Shown here one piece after another: positions 60,745 to 64,000 of a DNA stretch of 64,000 nt (positions are counted from its first letter, which is position 1; every line of letters begins with the position of its first letter). A program made the translations under genes and the position numbers. A model generated the notes under the pieces. That model ran no database searches and was not told where the DNA came from. It was given only the letters and a program-made list of their open reading frames with translations. The DNA is from Epiperipatus broadwayi (lineage: Eukaryota; Onychophora; Udeonychophora; Euonychophora; Peripatidae), in the NCBI GenBank assembly GCA_028023455.1, contig JAQFVV010000349.1, positions 529,501 to 593,500 on the forward strand, given 5' to 3'.

Positions 60745-60890
60745 AAAGCCTATAAACATCACATGATCACCATTTCTTATGCTTGCTTATAACTGTTATT
60801 AAAATAGGCAAAACTCTCCATACTGTATCACCTGATGGGGATTTTATGCACAAGCCTTCTGGTATCCATTGATTACTCTGGTTATCACAA
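60745..60890 (+). repeat. Fold-back element family, internally deleted copy
   Basis: The left terminus (AACATCACATGATCACCATT ... AAACTCTCCATACTGTAT) is joined after about 80 bp to the right inverted repeat (ATGCACAAGCCTTCTGGTAT, ATTGATTACTCTGG). The middle is lost. Confidence 0.7.
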
Positions 60891-61827
60891 ACACTTTTAG
60901 ATATGGTGCTGAAAAAAAAATACAAATTTCATTCAATGTAAAACTAAAAATAGATTTTGTCCTTATACTATGTTATTAATAATTAATTTTAAATTATGTA
61001 CTGTTGTGTATTTTTAAATTAAAACTTTTATGAACATTACTTTCAATCAAATCAAAACTGCTTATTATTGTAAATGTATTTTTTGATTAAAAAAAAATGA
61101 TTTTATGCATCTAATAATAAATTTTATATGGATACAAATTGAATAAGTTTCATGCTTTTTATTTTTATTTAAATGGCCTGGATTTCTGCCATTACAATTA
61201 GCGTATTATTTGAAAAATAGCGAAGTCATTTCAAGAGAATGGTTACCGTGCCTAATAAAATGTGACCTTATGCCATAAAAAGAGACCATAGGTAGCCTAT
61301 TTATATACAAAGTATTGTTTATTTCGAACTGCATAGTACATACTATAAGAAGTCTTAAATATTTATTATAATATGCAAACAAAAATGCATTAGATACATT
61401 TTTTTCTTTTTAATTATTTTTTTTAAAGTTAATTGCATAATTAGATTATGGTAATAAGCAGTTCTATAAATTGACTATTCTTACACTGTTGATAAATAAT
61501 AAGTCTTTAGAGTCACACCAACTCAGTTAATGAGATATTATTAAACATTGCTTTTTTAATTTTAAATAATTTCACATAAATAATATAAGATTATGAATTT
61601 AAAAAAAATAAAACTTCAATATGGGTTTTTTTTTTCCAATGCAATAATTAACAATTTTGTGAAAGAACATAAAAAATTGTCAACTGTGAGCTTCCTCTCA
61701 CTTTCTTGGTCCATTTTTCTGTACATTTACCTAGTGAAGCCAAACTTTTTTTTCCCTAGAAATATTGATTTATTTTTTAAAAAAAAAAATTCTACAACTA
61801 CATAAGTTTTCAACTGGAATCACAATC
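60891..61827. other. AT-rich DNA, nothing recognised
   Basis: A 70-codon frame (61593-61805) made of Phe, Lys and Asn codons through poly-T and poly-A runs is taken as chance. Confidence 0.45.
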
Positions 61828-62463
61828 ATAACTCAATATAGATGTAAACAAAGGGAGTATATCACTTTTCCACAGTCTCTGATCTAAAAGTACCCTAAAC
61901 GTTGAACAAATGAATCCACTTATTTTTAATTGCTCTAATGTTTATATCTTTTAGAGTGAAATTAATTTAGCAACCAGATGGGGTATGGTACTTAAAAGTT
62001 ATTAAACTCATAATTAATTATACAAGACTGGAGACAGCCACTCACTTTTAACACCTTGATTGTAATAATTAAACAAGATTTAATATGTAAACCTTAAATT
62101 AAACATAACTCAATGTAAAACCAGCAAGCATCACATGATCACATCTCCAATATGGAGTTTTGCTTTGCTTTGTTTATAACTCAATGTACATGTAAACAAA
62201 GGGAGTAAATCACTTTTCCCCAAGCTATGACTTAAAAGCGCTTTAAATGTTGAACAAAGGAATCAAGACTAGAATGAATCCACCTATTCTTAGTGGCTGT
62301 GATGTTTACAAGCATACCTTTGTCAACATTAACAATAATACAATACAAGTCTGGGGACACAATCTCATTTTTAATACCTTGATTGTAATAATTAATTATT
62401 AATTATGAGTTTAATAACTCTTAAGTGCCACATTCCATCTGACTTCTAAATTAATTTCACTCT
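61828..62463. repeat. Nested direct and inverted repeats
   Basis: A direct duplication with period about 343 is seen in ATGTAAACAAAGGGAGTA and ATCACTTTTCC at about 61842 and 62190, and in CACCTTGATTGTAATAATTA or ATACCTTGATTGTAATAATT at about 62052 and 62376. On top, 61953-62020 (AGAGTGAAATTAATTTAG ... GTTATTAAACTCATAATT) is mirrored at 62396-62463, a 66-bp inverted repeat. Confidence 0.75.
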
Positions 62464-62769
62464 GAATTCATTTCAATAGAATTTTTATTAACAATAAATA
62501 GTGATTACATGCTGATAATGGATAAATAAATGAATAAATTGTACAATAATATGATTATATAATGTTCTAATTGCCATCTGGCTAGATTATGTTATGAGAG
62601 CACAATTGTTATACTCTTATGTGGTTAGGTATAATGAAGAGATTGTGTAGAATATGAGAAACTAAGAACTTGTTTAATGGTATTAGCATTTTTAATATAA
62701 ACATGAATATTTTCTTTTAAAATTGCCTATTCTATAATGTTGGGTAGGTGGGAGTTGATAATCAGAAAA
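62464..62769. other. Unassigned DNA, possibly LINE 3' untranslated region
   Basis: This lies just past the C-terminal end of the minus-sense LINE remnant; no poly-A-type tail was delimited. Confidence 0.35.
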
Positions 62770-64000
62770 AGGATAGAGCAGTTAAAGACCAGGTGTCATC
62801 AAAGACTTTACTGGAGGCAAGGAGCTGGTCACATTTTTTAATTTTTCTGAGTGTTTGATAAAATAATGGTATGATTTGTGGTGGGGGTAATTCCATGAGA
62901 GTTTTGCATCTCACTATCCATATGGAATAAAGGACAAAGGTAGAAAGCCTTATTATTGAAAAGTTCCAATATGAATGGTGTTTTCAAGTGAGAAAATAAT
63001 ACCAGATCTTATGTTGGAATTGATTATAATTATATCTTTCAGTGTTTTAAGTCTTGGACACCAGTGTATAATATGGTCTATAGTTTCATCTTCATGAGCA
63101 CATAGACCACATATAGGGTCAATGCTGGTAAAACCTCTTCAGTGATAAAGAAACCAATTCGTGGGAAGCGCATTAAGATTAATTTTAATGATAAAGTCAA
63201 GGAATTTGCATTCCAGAATCCATCTTTTGAAGTGTGTAATGAGTCTTTGGTTGGTTACTTTTAGGATGTTTTTAATGGGTTGTTGATTATAGTTGATTAT
63301 ATTGTATGCTTTCCATAAGGTGATTTTTTGGTTAAGGTTAGAGGGCATCATCGGGTTATAAAGTTGTAGGTGGTCTATTAGGAATGATATCCATGAACTG
63401 GAAAAGGGTGGAGGATGATCAGTCGGGGTAATTTTTTTAATAATGTTGGAGTATCTGCAGGAGAGAATCAGATTATGTAGAGTGTTGTGGGTTTTTTGTA
63501 AAATGATTTCTTGTATTGAATGGAATGACAGTCCATTGAACCTATGTGGTCGTTGGATACCTCATAAGCTAATAGCAACTGTCCTTCCTCTCCAGAGAAG
63601 TTTGGTGCATAATCGGTTAATTTTATTTTGAAACTGTTTAGACATTTTTATGAATGGAAGATAATATGAGATTTTTTGCATTATGATCATGTTGAGGAAC
63701 CCAACCTTTCCATATAATGAAAGGTATACTCTAGAGAGTGAAGTGGTGATGGCTTCAGTTGATTGGAGGATTGCATCTTGAATCTCTCTTGCCATTGCAG
63801 TTGGAGGTTTGAAGATTGGGAAACCTAGGTATTTTTGGGGGTTAGCAGAAAAGGGAGAGTTAATTTTTTTACCAGACATTATCTTCCAGATGGAAGATTT
63901 GTTAAAATTTATTTGTAGGCCAAGTTTCACTGTATTTCTGTTTAAGATGTTCATGAGATGGGGGAAATTTCACTCTGAATTATCAACAGTATTAACAAAG
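62770..64000 (-). pseudogene. L1/Tx1-type LINE remnant, partial at the right window edge
   Basis: Minus-sense frames from 63954 read LGLQINFNKSSIWK, then NPQKYLGFPIFKPP, TTSLSRVYLSLYGKVGFLNM and RLCTKLLWRG. This is the thumb-side part of an L1/Tx1-type reverse transcriptase, where the K.Y.LG motif follows the catalytic FADD box. The catalytic part would lie beyond 64000. After a stop and frameshift near 63560 comes NPMMPSNLNQKITLWKAYNI, WILECKFLDFIIKINLNALP and the knuckle CGLCAHEDETIDHIIHWCP (about 63115-63060), matching a zf-RVT domain. A C-terminal tail YHYFIKHSEKLK ends near 62770. There are three or more inactivating changes. The copy at 39.4-40.1 kb is the same family in worse state. 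Confidence 0.82.

Overview
The window looks like intergenic DNA from a large, AT-rich animal genome (well over two-thirds A+T by eye). It holds long tetranucleotide arrays, tRNA-derived SINE-like pieces, fold-back elements, and decayed retroelements of several metazoan classes: RTE-type, jockey/CR1-type and L1/Tx1-type LINEs, Penelope-like elements, and LTR-like elements. I found no intact host gene, no rRNA and no convincing functional tRNA. The repeat styles would fit a lophotrochozoan such as a cephalopod mollusc, but that is a guess. Copies of LTRs differ mainly at CpG dinucleotides, which suggests a germline that methylates CpG.

Layout. 1-7.7 kb: a palindrome overlapping a tandem repeat near the start, then mostly unassigned AT-rich DNA with a SINE-like piece and a remnant of a pogo/CENP-B-type transposase DNA-binding domain. 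7.7-10.8 kb: two tail-to-tail copies of one LINE 3' end. 10.8-17.5 kb: an LTR-like element (minus sense) made of two related long terminal segments around a decayed, lysine/glutamate-rich gag-like frame. A 5'-truncated RTE LINE sits in its right terminal segment, and the left segment preserves the empty site. 17.5-22.4 kb: dispersed repeats, a second gag-like remnant, halves of a fold-back element and an unidentified broken reading frame. 23.0-26.2 kb and 43.4-46.6 kb: two inverted copies of a 3.2-kb non-coding repeat, 17 kb apart.

Between those arms lie a 320-bp GATA-type array (27.7-28.0 kb), a small fold-back element, a dispersed repeat interrupted by a 145-bp insertion with an 11-bp target duplication, and the best-preserved element of the window at 30.1-37.7 kb. 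That is a minus-sense non-autonomous LTR element with 2-kb LTRs, a 0.7-kb interior, and a primer-binding site resembling the complement of a tRNA-Lys 3' end. Its right LTR is split by a 2.9-kb insertion with TG...CA ends and a TTAT duplication. Then come a tRNA-like SINE head, a Penelope GIY-YIG remnant and an L1/Tx1-type LINE remnant (38.1-40.1 kb).

46.6-64 kb: more SINE-like and fold-back copies, a long degenerate TCTA/GATA region that switches strand at about 51.1 kb, a Penelope reverse-transcriptase remnant abutting head-to-head a Penelope endonuclease remnant (53.3-54.3 kb), and an L1/Tx1-type LINE remnant in minus sense that runs off the right edge. Nothing here works as a gene pathway; the content is a layered record of insertions, several of which can be ordered in time by nesting.
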